28,366 bases of DNA, from positions 1-28,366 of the forward strand of contig CAYVRW010000019.1 in assembly GCA_964453575.1 (NCBI GenBank), given 5' to 3'. This DNA comes from JABDBK01 sp964453575. GTDB taxonomy: Bacteria > Pseudomonadota > Gammaproteobacteria > DSM-16500. Positions 6,577-14,186 of the stretch are shown here, in pieces. Within the stretch, counting starts at the first letter, position 1; the number at the start of each line of letters is the position of its first letter. The notes beneath the pieces are model-generated. The model had not been told where the DNA came from. It searched no databases and was given only the letters and a program-made list of their open reading frames with translations. The position numbers and the translations under genes were made by a program.

Positions 6577-7725
6577 ATGTTTATAATGGCGAATATTTAT
6601 ACATTTATAGAGATATTGAATATGCCGACTCCTCTTTTTGAAGCATTGCAAGCAAGGCTTTATGGTGAAGCCGCCTGGTTACTCATAAGTAAAGTAGCTG
6701 ATATCAATCAAGTGATAGATAAGCATTCAGGAGAAACTTATTTACATTGGGCCGTTAGAAATGCGGATGTTCAAACAGTCAAGTTTCTTTTGGAATATAA
6801 GGCGCAAGTTAGTATTAAAAATAAAAAGGGTAAAACACCCATACAATTAGCTTTGGAGCCGGTATTAAGAGCTTTCCATGAAGATGATAAAAAAATCAAC
6901 CATCAATTTAAAGATATTCTCATTTTACTTATTAAATACGGTGCTGTTCTTCCCCCAAATTTACATAATCTAGGGGCCCTATTTGTAATGCAGCCTGATG
7001 TAAATGTTATTCAATTATATGATGAAAAAAATAAAGAATTTAAAGAATATTTTACTCGTCAAACAGTTCAGGACTCAAAAAAACATGCGGCCATATTATT
7101 TTTTGGCAAACATGATCATACGCCTGATTCACCATACTTTGGTTCGATGCAAAAATATTATGATAAAGATTGTTATGTTACAGAAAAATACTATGATGAT
7201 CTTGCGCAAAAATTACTTATATTTCGAGCATTAATTTGCAATATCCTAGCTATTGAAAGACTTATAAAAGAAATAAAAGAACTATTATCTTCAGATCAAG
7301 AGATAAAACTTGTAATGATTACTGCCCATGGTAATGATTCCTTCATGCGGCTGGGGCCGAAGAATATTAGGAACCGCTACTCCTGTCTTGAAGGGGAAGA
7401 TTATAAAAATAAATTTGTGATGACAAAAACATTTCCTTTAGTAAGTAAAGAAGGAACGATTGTGTTAAACGGTTGTTCTACAGCGGCAGGAATTGAGAAC
7501 ATTACCAAAAAATTATCTGAAATTGCTGAAGGAAGAATTGTATTTGGAGCGAATACTGGAATCAGTAAATATAAATATATTCATTTTTATAGTAAGGTTC
7601 CTGGAAAAAACAGTGTTCTATTACCATTTTTTGGTCATGAAAGAAGAAATTTTGTAAAAGCCTATAAAAATGGAGTGGTCGTTGCTGACTGTGATTGGGT
7701 TGATTCTCCAAGGGCTAAGTTGTAA
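6577..7725 (+). CDS. Ankyrin-repeat protein with clan-CD (caspase/CHAT-like) cysteine protease domain
   Basis: The protein has 382 residues. Residues about 18-125 hold ankyrin repeats (GETYLHWAVRNADVQTVKFL and KGKTPIQLAL are diagnostic). Residues about 168-370 look like a clan-CD protease. A hydrophobic strand leads into the ITAHGN motif (His251). Another leads into TIVLNGCSTA (Cys300). The 49-residue gap and the hydrophobic-HG...hydrophobic-C pattern fit caspase-, CHAT- and gingipain-type dyads. There is no signal peptide. Host-cell delivery with the ankyrins as target selectors is an inference. A TATAAT at 6582-6587 suggests that translation may really start at the ATG at 6622 (MPTPLFEAL). 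It is divergent from blaI and shares the operator region, so co-regulation is possible. Confidence 0.7.
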   Translation: MFIMANIYTFIEILNMPTPLFEALQARLYGEAAWLLISKVADINQVIDKHSGETYLHWAVRNADVQTVKFLLEYKAQVSIKNKKGKTPIQLALEPVLRAFHEDDKKINHQFKDILILLIKYGAVLPPNLHNLGALFVMQPDVNVIQLYDEKNKEFKEYFTRQTVQDSKKHAAILFFGKHDHTPDSPYFGSMQKYYDKDCYVTEKYYDDLAQKLLIFRALICNILAIERLIKEIKELLSSDQEIKLVMITAHGNDSFMRLGPKNIRNRYSCLEGEDYKNKFVMTKTFPLVSKEGTIVLNGCSTAAGIENITKKLSEIAEGRIVFGANTGISKYKYIHFYSKVPGKNSVLLPFFGHERRNFVKAYKNGVVVADCDWVDSPRAKL

Positions 7726-7734
7726 CTCAATTAA

Positions 7735-7821
7735 GATAATGATATTGTACGTTGCCATCGCGTTATTAATTCAGATGGTACGCTTGAGGGCTATGCCGGT
7801 GGTACTGTTAGGAAACAATAG
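7735..7821 (+). pseudogene. Possible coding remnant after the ankyrin protease
   Basis: In the same reading frame as the upstream gene, after two stops (7723 and 7732), there are 28 open codons, with content that looks coding (RVINSDGTLEGYAGG) and ends at a TAG at 7819-7821. No start codon or ribosome site serves it. It could be the lost C-terminal end of the ankyrin protease or a scrap of another gene. This is a weak call. Confidence 0.25.
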
Positions 7822-7929
7822 TTATTAGATCATGAAAAAACATTTAAAAAGTGAATCTTTATAATTGTTTTTTAAGGTATAATTGTGCAAAATGCAAAGT
7901 CGGAATAACCCATTAAATAAGGATAAAAA

Positions 7930-8550
7930 ATGTTACGAATGTTAAAATCTATACCAAGACCTATGGCACAACAATTTGCATCACGAAAATTTGATATGCA
8001 CCATTCATTCCGATATTTTTCTTCAGTAAATCAACAGCGTCTCAATCAAGATTTAAAACATGCTATTACCAAAGACAATGAACCTATGGTAAGTTCATTA
8101 TTATCACGAAATGCAAATCCAAATGAAATTTCCATAGAAAAAAGTACTGGTTCTCATAACAACGAAAAAACGATTATGGAAACTCCCTTACATTATATAT
8201 TATCTAAATTAGAAAAATTTAAATGTATAAATGTACCTGAATTACAAAATAAATTTGTTAAAATGTTTCATAGTATATTAGAAAAAACAAATGTAGATAC
8301 TTTAAATAAAACCTCAGAGAGTAATACAGTGATGCATCGGGCTGCATCAATAGGTGACAGTAATATTATATTGGCATTGTTGGCAAAGGGCCCTGATGTT
8401 AGAATTCTTAATAGACTTGATGAAACTGCATCAGATACTTACGTAAAATTTTTAGAATATCGTGATGAAATACCCGATCCGAAAGTCATAAAAGCATTTA
8501 CTGACGCAATGGAAAAGCCAACTTCCGATTTATTACATAAGAACAGCTAA
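7930..8550 (+). CDS. Ankyrin-like protein with mitochondrial-type presequence (candidate effector)
   Basis: The protein has 206 residues. The first 30 are basic, contain one acid residue and can form an amphipathic helix; they end FRYF-SS. That fits the R-3 rule for the mitochondrial processing peptidase (Arg28, cut after Phe30 before Ser). The rest has ankyrin-like repeats: residues about 40-62 (AITKDNEPMVSSLLSRNANPN), 85-95 (TPLHYIL) and 135-160 (NTVMHRAASIGDSNIILALL). There is no bacterial signal peptide. AAGGA is 6 nt before the ATG. Taken together this suggests a host-targeted protein sent to mitochondria, but that is inference from sequence pattern only. A TATAAT at 7878-7883 may be its -10 box. 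Confidence 0.65.
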   Translation: MLRMLKSIPRPMAQQFASRKFDMHHSFRYFSSVNQQRLNQDLKHAITKDNEPMVSSLLSRNANPNEISIEKSTGSHNNEKTIMETPLHYILSKLEKFKCINVPELQNKFVKMFHSILEKTNVDTLNKTSESNTVMHRAASIGDSNIILALLAKGPDVRILNRLDETASDTYVKFLEYRDEIPDPKVIKAFTDAMEKPTSDLLHKNS

Positions 8551-8560
8551 ATCCAATGAA

Positions 8561-8744
8561 TATATACCCATTACACCCCAAGATGCGATTTTTAACATCC
8601 CATCTGACATCGAATTTTAAATGTTCTTCAATCGAAAAAGCTCGAAATAGCGCGCTATTCCTGCGCTTTTTCTCATTCAGAACATTTAAACTTCTCGTCA
8701 TCTGGGCGTTAAAATCTCGCATCTTGGGGTATAATGGGTATATA
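8561..8744. repeat. 184-bp palindromic element (MITE-like)
   Basis: The element reads nearly the same on both strands. Its ends are TATATACCCATTA...; the reverse complement of the right half matches the left half over about 90 nt at roughly four-fifths identity by eye. The perfect 14-bp core is AATAGCGCGCTATT (8646-8659). Because of the symmetry both strands give short look-alike reading frames, which are not genes. Transcribed RNA would fold into one long hairpin. Structure and lack of coding content suit a non-autonomous mobile element or a REP/ERIC-like family. A clear target duplication is not visible. Confidence 0.8.
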
Positions 8745-8764
8745 ATACATACGACAGAAATAAC

Positions 8765-8786
8765 GAAGACCGCCTTCGCGGCCTTC
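8765..8786. terminator. GC-rich hairpin between convergent genes
   Basis: GAAG-CCGC and GCGG-CTTC pair around a CTTC loop with one A/C mismatch (8765-8786). It sits just beyond the stop of the minus-strand gene at 8798 and after the palindromic element. There is no proper T-run on either side, so termination is only likely, not shown. Confidence 0.4.
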
Positions 8787-8797
8787 CTAACGCATTT

Positions 8798-9241
8798 CTA
8801 TAATAAAACACAACCCCATGTATAAGGTCTCATATCAATATTTGGCATGTTTTCTTTAGGAAAAAATGCCTTAAGAAAGGTGTTTTCAGATATGGCTTTG
8901 GCAGGTACTTCGAAATACGCGACCGATTCACTAATCAAATTAGTTTTCGTAACTTCTGGGTCTCCATCTAAAGCACGACAATTTTGATGCTTTTCTTCAT
9001 ATCCAGCAAGCTTTTCTCGCTCACATTCAATAATAGGAGCAATACATCCACCTGCTTTCGGGCCTCGTTTTGATAATGATCTTGCATAGTGTAAAGCTTG
9101 TGCTTCATCGCTAAAAAGTTTGGCCATGGATTGCATGTGAAATTGTGTTAAAATAATTTCTTTACCAAACTTTCGTGGTTGTGCAAACAAAGAATGAGGG
9201 TCGGCGCTAGATATAGGATCAAGAACAATGTAATATTTCAT
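8798..9241 (-). CDS. Hypothetical protein, 147 aa
   Basis: The start (MKYYIVLDPISSADPHSLF), uniform codon use and clear ATG support a real gene, though the upstream ribosome site (AAGGA about 9 nt before the ATG) is the only signal I can add. The protein is soluble, has no signal peptide or membrane span, and contains four cysteines (GGCIAP, IIECER, QNCRAL, WGCVLL). No family recognised. It is divergent from the kinase gene at 9342, with about 100 bp between them for two promoters. The palindromic element lies at its 3' side. Confidence 0.6.
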   Translation of the reverse strand: MKYYIVLDPISSADPHSLFAQPRKFGKEIILTQFHMQSMAKLFSDEAQALHYARSLSKRGPKAGGCIAPIIECEREKLAGYEEKHQNCRALDGDPEVTKTNLISESVAYFEVPAKAISENTFLKAFFPKENMPNIDMRPYTWGCVLL

Positions 9242-9341
9242 TTTATTATATCCTTATTTTATTTAAATTATATTATGGGCTAGTTTATGAATGCTGCGTA
9301 TCATAAATATATCTTGTTAATGATGCAAGGAATTTTATCAT

Positions 9342-10304
9342 ATGAATCCACTTAGCCAAGCTCTAGAATGGGCCATCAGCTATTTAAACAGTCAAAAAAT
9401 ACCTATTCTTAATCAAAAAAGAATTGTAGAAACATCTTATTCTGATGTTTATCAAATCGAAACAATACTGGAAACCTTTTATTTAAAACAAGTACCAGAA
9501 TCACTGTCTTTAGAACCGAGAATGCTGGCATTTCTTCATGATCAAGGGTTCCAAAATATTCCTAAACTAGTTGCCCAACATAATACGCTGCATTGTTTTT
9601 TAATGACTTCAGCGGGTGAGATTTCATTGCGTCATTTTTTCAAAGAAAAAATTGATCTTACTATGCTTAAAGAAGGCATTACCACTTACACCAAGATCCA
9701 ACGTTCATTAGAGGATAAAACTGAACAGTTACTCAAAATGGGCGTCCTTGATTGGCGGCTTAGTCAATTTGCTTCACTCTATGATCACCTAATACAACAA
9801 GAGGAATTATTAGTTTATGAAGGTTTAACAGCAGAAGAGATTGATAAATTACATCAACTATATCCAACATGCATAGCATTGTGTTCTGATTTATTGGCAT
9901 ACAAAATTCCTGAAACCATAAACCACTGTGATTTTCATGATAACAATATGCTGCTTGATCAGAAAACAGGAGCTATTAATATTATTGATTGGGGTGAAGT
10001 AGTGCTTACTCATCCGTTTTTGTCGCTCAGGGGTTGTCTGTGGAATATCACATACTTCCACAAAGTTAGCCAAAATGATCTTGATCAACTAAAATTGCAA
10101 TGCATTACTCCTTGGCTTGATCTTTATGATACGAATGACTTGCTTCATCAATTTAACCTAGCGGAAAAACTCGGTGGAATTTTTGCAGCACTCGGATATG
10201 AACAAATATATCGTGCAACGCAAGATAAACCTAATTCAGTGCAACGGGAAAAAAGGGGGTCTATCGCGGGGTGTTTAAGGTCATTTTATAATAGCGTAGA
10301 ATAA
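9342..10304 (+). CDS. APH/choline-kinase-fold phosphotransferase, intact motifs
   Basis: The 320-residue protein has the protein-kinase-like fold of aminoglycoside phosphotransferases. FYLKQ supplies the likely ATP-binding Lys49. The catalytic loop HCDFHDNN has His195, Asp197 and Asn202 in canonical HxDxxxxN spacing. IIDWGE holds the metal-binding Asp216. The substrate cannot be told: candidates are small alcohols, sugars, antibiotics, or host/bacterial proteins. AAGGAA is 9 nt before the ATG. A 10-bp terminator follows the stop immediately. It is a paralogue of the gene at 12221-13186 (shared CFLM..AG and MGV.DWRL blocks), which faces the other way. Confidence 0.8.
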   Translation: MNPLSQALEWAISYLNSQKIPILNQKRIVETSYSDVYQIETILETFYLKQVPESLSLEPRMLAFLHDQGFQNIPKLVAQHNTLHCFLMTSAGEISLRHFFKEKIDLTMLKEGITTYTKIQRSLEDKTEQLLKMGVLDWRLSQFASLYDHLIQQEELLVYEGLTAEEIDKLHQLYPTCIALCSDLLAYKIPETINHCDFHDNNMLLDQKTGAINIIDWGEVVLTHPFLSLRGCLWNITYFHKVSQNDLDQLKLQCITPWLDLYDTNDLLHQFNLAEKLGGIFAALGYEQIYRATQDKPNSVQREKRGSIAGCLRSFYNSVE

Positions 10305-10306
10305 GA

Positions 10307-10330
10307 AGGTTTCATATCCGTATGAAACCT
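10307..10330. terminator. Terminator after the kinase gene
   Basis: AGGTTTCATA (10307-10316) and TATGAAACCT (10321-10330) form a perfect 10-bp stem with a TCCG loop, followed by ATATTTT. It separates the plus-strand kinase (stop at 10304) from the minus-strand gene ending at 10344 and can serve both. Its 15-mer GTTTCATATCCGTAT recurs exactly in the hairpin beside the paralogous kinase. Confidence 0.8.
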
Positions 10331-10343
10331 ATATTTTCGTGAT

Positions 10344-11084
10344 TTAAAGTCCAGCTGTACCCGCAAATCGAAAGTTAATTTCATCTTCCTGATTTTCTTC
10401 TTTCTTGTTCATGGAAGAACCTGCTGACTTCTGCCATAAACTAAACATATTATTTTTTATGGAATCAGCTACTTTTCCTAGACGATTTTCATGATAATGA
10501 TCATACATGATATAACTCGTTGTTGCTGCTGCTAATAATAATTTATATTTATTGTTTGCTAGAAAACTCAGGATTTCAGCTGAAACTGATGCATTGTTAG
10601 GTGCTTCAGCAGCTTTTTCAATCGATGGAACAGAATTTTTTAACATATCAGGAATAGCAACGTAGGAACCAGAATCTGGATTCATGAGTATTTGTGGTTG
10701 TTTAGGAGATAAAAATGCGGTTTCCAAAGCATTGGCCATCTCTAACACCGGTGTATCCTTTGATTCTGCAACTTGTACTGTATGCATGAGCTCCACAGTC
10801 CAAAAAGCCCATTCCTTTAATTTTTCCCCATCTTTTATTTTTGCTATCATATCTAATATGACATCTTTTATATATTCTTCAATCTTTTTCGAATTACCCA
10901 TTGATGATGAAGTAATAAAACTTTGTTCAAACTCTGGTATTATAACTTCAGGCTTAAGACATTTTGCTATAAGGTGGGCATAGGCACTAATATTTCTTTG
11001 TTTTAATGTTTCTAATCTTCCTAGTATATTACTTACATCTTCCACTGAAATTTGTTTACCGCTTGTTAATGTGTATAAGGACAT
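10344..11084 (-). CDS. Unknown protein with one membrane span and acidic C-terminus
   Basis: The 246-residue protein is mostly helical and soluble up to a single hydrophobic stretch at about 181-198 (YKLLLAAATTSYIMY). The final residues contain KKEENQEDE followed by a small/hydrophobic tail (INFRFAGTAGL), close to the E-block plus hydrophobic tail seen in Dot/Icm substrates. There is no N-terminal signal peptide. GAGGA lies 7 nt before the ATG. It lies between the two kinase paralogues, on the same strand as the hydroxylase upstream but 135 bp from it. I do not recognise a family; a translocated membrane-inserted effector is a reasonable guess. Confidence 0.6.
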   Translation of the reverse strand: MSLYTLTSGKQISVEDVSNILGRLETLKQRNISAYAHLIAKCLKPEVIIPEFEQSFITSSSMGNSKKIEEYIKDVILDMIAKIKDGEKLKEWAFWTVELMHTVQVAESKDTPVLEMANALETAFLSPKQPQILMNPDSGSYVAIPDMLKNSVPSIEKAAEAPNNASVSAEILSFLANNKYKLLLAAATTSYIMYDHYHENRLGKVADSIKNNMFSLWQKSAGSSMNKKEENQEDEINFRFAGTAGL

Positions 11085-11219
11085 TATTTGTTCCTCGTGT
11101 TGTTATTTATTAATTTAAAAGCAGTGGTTATTCTGCCATAGATTAGTGTCAATGCAAGTAAGAATTTTACGAAAAAAAGATAATAATTGACCAAAATTCA
11201 ATCATAAATGAATCAATAT

Positions 11220-12083
11220 TTAAAACGAATATCGCTCCCCAAGCGTTCTATGAGAGACCATATAAGTTCGTAACGATTTAACTTTTTCTATCAATGTATT
11301 TGAATGGATTTTTTCAGCAATAGCAATAAGCCAATCATAACATTTCCCTACGCCAATTTGATAAAAAAAATGGATGGTGGATAATTCTAAAATAATTTCT
11401 TTTAAATTAGCCTCACTCATTATATCAACAAACTTATTCAATCGTTCATCGATTTCATTATTAGAGATAGGTTTTCGTAGTGCTAATAAGGGTTGATGAG
11501 TAGTACAGTAGGTATTTTTATTTAAAAAAATGGATTCCACCGTTTCATTTTCGGGAAGTTGAAAATCTAAGCAAAGAAAAACGCGGCTTTCTTTAGAAAA
11601 GTTAGCTGCAGCATGTACGATGGCTGCATTTAAAATCCATATTTCGCCTTTTTGCATTTGAAATACATTATATTCATCAGAGTGAAATGCTTGATTATTA
11701 TTTTCAAGCGGAATAAAAATACGTACATATCGTGATTTATCATGTTCTAATTCAACAAAATCTTTGTGAGGAATTACTATACCATCAATAAGATTTCTTG
11801 TTCTCACCATTCTTAAATAAGTTAAATTAAAATTATCTTCAATTAACTTAGTAATATAAGGAACTTTTTCCCATAAGCTAGTGCGAATACCTGGAAATTC
11901 TGAATCTTGATATTTGGTATTTTTATAATCGCCATTAGCATTCATTAAACTGTTATTAAGCCATGTTCCTGTGCCAAATTCGGAATACTCTTCTTCAATG
12001 ACGGGAAATTGACTTATGGCAAATAAATCTTTTGCCATTTTTTGGCTTTCTATCTCAATCTTACCTATAATTCTAGAACTCAT
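11220..12083 (-). CDS. L-proline cis-4-hydroxylase-like 2-oxoglutarate dioxygenase
   Basis: From the ATG at 12083 (GGAGAG 5 nt upstream) the protein has 287 residues; an ATG at 12107 is in frame but has no ribosome site. It aligns from end to end with my recollection of rhizobial L-proline cis-4-hydroxylase: SRIIGKIEI at the start, IPHKDFVELE, VFQMQKGEIWIL, and IMSEANLKEI...IHFFYQ in the C-terminal domain. Iron ligands are His106, Asp108 and His157, and Arg167 should hold 2-oxoglutarate. The expected reaction is free L-proline + 2-oxoglutarate + O2 to cis-4-hydroxyproline + succinate + CO2. A related amino-acid or peptide substrate is possible. No proline catabolism genes are near. It lies between two kinase paralogues. 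Confidence 0.85.
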   Translation of the reverse strand: MSSRIIGKIEIESQKMAKDLFAISQFPVIEEEYSEFGTGTWLNNSLMNANGDYKNTKYQDSEFPGIRTSLWEKVPYITKLIEDNFNLTYLRMVRTRNLIDGIVIPHKDFVELEHDKSRYVRIFIPLENNNQAFHSDEYNVFQMQKGEIWILNAAIVHAAANFSKESRVFLCLDFQLPENETVESIFLNKNTYCTTHQPLLALRKPISNNEIDERLNKFVDIMSEANLKEIILELSTIHFFYQIGVGKCYDWLIAIAEKIHSNTLIEKVKSLRTYMVSHRTLGERYSF

Positions 12084-12151
12084 GTTATCTCTCCAATCGT
12101 TTTGCATGCAGTGTTATTTTTTTCGATATATTAGGACATAATTGAATAGAG

Positions 12152-12182
12152 TTTCATATCCGTATTAAATACGGATATGGAA
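12152..12182. terminator. Hairpin downstream of the second kinase
   Basis: CATATCCGTATT (12155-12166) and AATACGGATATG (12168-12179) are perfect 12-bp arms one base apart, extended outward by three more pairs including a G-T wobble. It sits 39 bp beyond the minus-strand kinase stop. The 15-mer GTTTCATATCCGTAT (12151-12165) is identical to one in the terminator of the paralogous kinase at 10309-10323. Confidence 0.7.
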
Positions 12183-12220
12183 TTGCTAATGGGTTTTGAT
12201 GATTTATTACAGACTATAAT

Positions 12221-13186
12221 TTATACGATTATAAGCTCTCTCAATGAACTCACAAATTTTCCATGCTGATATGACAAAATTGTTGATTTGCCGCATGCAT
12301 CTATCAAACGATGTCCTGCTAATGCTCCATAGACATGCCACAAAGAACGGGCAAATTCAAAGGCTTTCAATAAATTTTCTTTAGATTCAAAAGCCATATA
12401 ATTATGTAGACATGCGTCTTTTATTTTTAAATAAGCACTATTATCTTTTTTGAGCCCATGATGTTTCTCCATTTGTTGTAAACCATTTAACAATGAGAAA
12501 AAGGGGTGCGAAATGACTATTTCACCCAAATCAACGGTTGTAAGGTTCTGAGATGCATCTATCAGTGTGTTGTTATCATTAAAATCAGGCTGAACAATGG
12601 ATTGCTTGATGGCATAAGCTGATAATTCATGACATAAACCAGTCACTTTGGGAACCAACTTTTCTAATGCTATGATTTCATTTTCTAATAATCCATCTTC
12701 TATTAATAAATCTTTTTTTGTAAGTAATTGTGCGAATAAATCAGGTAGTTTATTTAATCGCCAATCGGGAACCCCCATTTCAATAAAAGCATTAACATGA
12801 TCCGCAACTGATAACTGCATAGACGTGAATTGATCGATGGCCTTACAAAATAATGCTGCATTGAATTGTTTTTTTAATATTTCTCGCAAGGGTCTGCCTG
12901 CATCTTTCATTAAAAAACAATCTAATGCAGCGTTGTGTGCAATAACTTCGGGAACAGAAGCATGAAATTGATCGCGCAGCATCTTAAGAATGTTAGCTTC
13001 TATGGCAAGTAAATGCGGGGTATGTTTTAAATAAATATAACCTGCCGATGTCGCAAATCGGACTACATAAGACCAAGGTGTGTTTTGCACCTTTTCAGGC
13101 AAATTATTTTTTAACATATACCCATGAGATGAAAGATAATGATAACCCCAGTGGATGATGGCTTTATGCAGGTCATTGTTTTCCAT
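12221..13186 (-). CDS. APH-fold kinase paralogue with altered catalytic loop
   Basis: The 321-residue protein is a clear paralogue of the 9342-10304 kinase across its length. The ATP lysine is kept (IYLKH, Lys54), as are the catalytic Asp201, the Asn206 of the loop and the metal Asp219 (TVDLGE). The loop however reads QPDFNDNN: the usual His of HxDxxxxN is Gln199 and the second His is Asn203. Activity may therefore be weak, changed or lost, although the essential aspartates remain. The reading frame is intact, so it is not a simple relic. Its substrate is unknown. A paralogue pair in opposite orientation around two other genes suggests an inverted duplication. Confidence 0.75.
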   Translation of the reverse strand: MENNDLHKAIIHWGYHYLSSHGYMLKNNLPEKVQNTPWSYVVRFATSAGYIYLKHTPHLLAIEANILKMLRDQFHASVPEVIAHNAALDCFLMKDAGRPLREILKKQFNAALFCKAIDQFTSMQLSVADHVNAFIEMGVPDWRLNKLPDLFAQLLTKKDLLIEDGLLENEIIALEKLVPKVTGLCHELSAYAIKQSIVQPDFNDNNTLIDASQNLTTVDLGEIVISHPFFSLLNGLQQMEKHHGLKKDNSAYLKIKDACLHNYMAFESKENLLKAFEFARSLWHVYGALAGHRLIDACGKSTILSYQHGKFVSSLRELIIV

Positions 13187-13370
13187 AAGAAGAATCCAAA
13201 GTGTTTATGCTATTTTGAATTAAAAAAGATTAGGGGGAAAGTAACAACTGAAAAATTATTTATACTTGACTATATTAAAAAGGCTAGTAAGCTATGCGCC
13301 TCAAATCTACTATTTCTGCATAATGCATTCCTTCTCCCGTTTCTTTCAATATTCAGTAGTCACATTTTCC

Positions 13371-13387
13371 TTTTTAATGATACAATG
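13371..13387 (+). promoter_or_regulatory. 17-mer shared with the region at 18719
   Basis: TTTTTAATGATACAATG lies just before the gene at 13398, with the ribosome site GGAG following 7 nt before its ATG. The identical 17-mer stands at 18719-18735 upstream of the dehydratase gene. TACAAT could be a -10 box here, but then the leader would be very short. A shared promoter or a binding site is the simplest reading. Confidence 0.35.
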
Positions 13388-13397
13388 GAGCTAACAA

Positions 13398-13751
13398 ATG
13401 GATAAAAATTATGCAAAAGACTTATTTCACCTTCAATCTGAACTTATTGATACAAAGGTAGATATGGCAACGAGCAAAGCAATTGATCGAGTTATTGAAA
13501 AAATAAATGATTTTCGTGCCGAATTTCATGATTTTCGTCATGAAGTCAATGATCGATTTAATGCGGTGAATGACCGATTCAATGCAATAGATAAGCGCGT
13601 TGTTGCTATTGAAACTAAATTAGGTATGGTAGCGGAAGCCAAAAAAGACATGTCCAATAGAGTACTCGATTATACTTTTAAAGCTGGATGGGGATTTTTA
13701 ACATTCTTTTTTGCATATCTCATTGTAAAATTCCATATTTTTGTCACCTAA
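13398..13751 (+). CDS. Small coiled-coil protein with C-terminal membrane anchor
   Basis: The 117-residue protein is a long charged helix in residues 1-90. It carries tandem heptad-like units (DRFNAVNDRFNAIDKRVVAI) that predict a coiled coil. A single hydrophobic segment at about 96-113 (GFLTFFFAYLIVKFHIF) ends it. It should be tail-anchored in the inner membrane and oligomerise through the coil. Small proteins of this layout are common near mobile or phage genes, and their roles are varied. The ribosome site GGAG is 7 nt before the ATG. No catalytic motif. Confidence 0.65.
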   Translation: MDKNYAKDLFHLQSELIDTKVDMATSKAIDRVIEKINDFRAEFHDFRHEVNDRFNAVNDRFNAIDKRVVAIETKLGMVAEAKKDMSNRVLDYTFKAGWGFLTFFFAYLIVKFHIFVT

Positions 13752-13811
13752 AATACCTTTCGGGTTTTTTCAGGTAGTATTACAATTTAATAAATTTAAG
13801 AGGAGTTATCC

Positions 13812-14186
13812 ATGAGCAGTACTAGAAAAATACAATCCAAATTTGAGAAGAGACTGCAACAATTTAACACAGACCTTCAGGAAAATCATAAAACAGCATT
13901 AGTAAATCAATGTGGTGAGGAGCCTTATCCTTATTTAGAATGGTGTCTTAGCGCATCATTTTCTAGGGATGCCGTCCATGAGTTTATACGCGATAAACCC
14001 GCAACACCCGCACAATTTGAACGATGTATTGAGGAAAGAGTGAAAAATTATACTGCAGCGAAAGATAGATATCAACAATGTATCTCGCCACTCGTGGCAC
14101 AGTTTAATCAGGACAAAGAAAATTTAGAAGCATTAGGAAAAACGGCCAGAGAAACCTGTATAAAACTGACAAACACGAATATCTAA
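13812..14186 (+). CDS. Hypothetical helical protein with five cysteines
   Basis: The 124-residue protein has no signal peptide or membrane span. Cysteines at 34, 45, 72, 90 and 116 lie in helical segments, recalling helical-hairpin cysteine proteins, but the spacings (10 and 17 residues between the pairs) do not match the CX9C or CX3C families. An excellent ribosome site (GGAG 6 nt before the ATG) supports it. Its last 54 bp overlap the convergent methyltransferase gene. Family and function unknown. Confidence 0.6.
   Translation: MSSTRKIQSKFEKRLQQFNTDLQENHKTALVNQCGEEPYPYLEWCLSASFSRDAVHEFIRDKPATPAQFERCIEERVKNYTAAKDRYQQCISPLVAQFNQDKENLEALGKTARETCIKLTNTNI

Noticed and set aside
8498..8825. Two overlapping reading frames of 74 and 89 codons on opposite strands
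   Set aside because: They mirror each other because they lie in the 184-bp palindrome, and neither has a ribosome site.
13139..13405. Plus-strand 88-codon frame
   Set aside because: It runs from inside the kinase gene across a divergent promoter region and ends in the next gene; no ribosome site.
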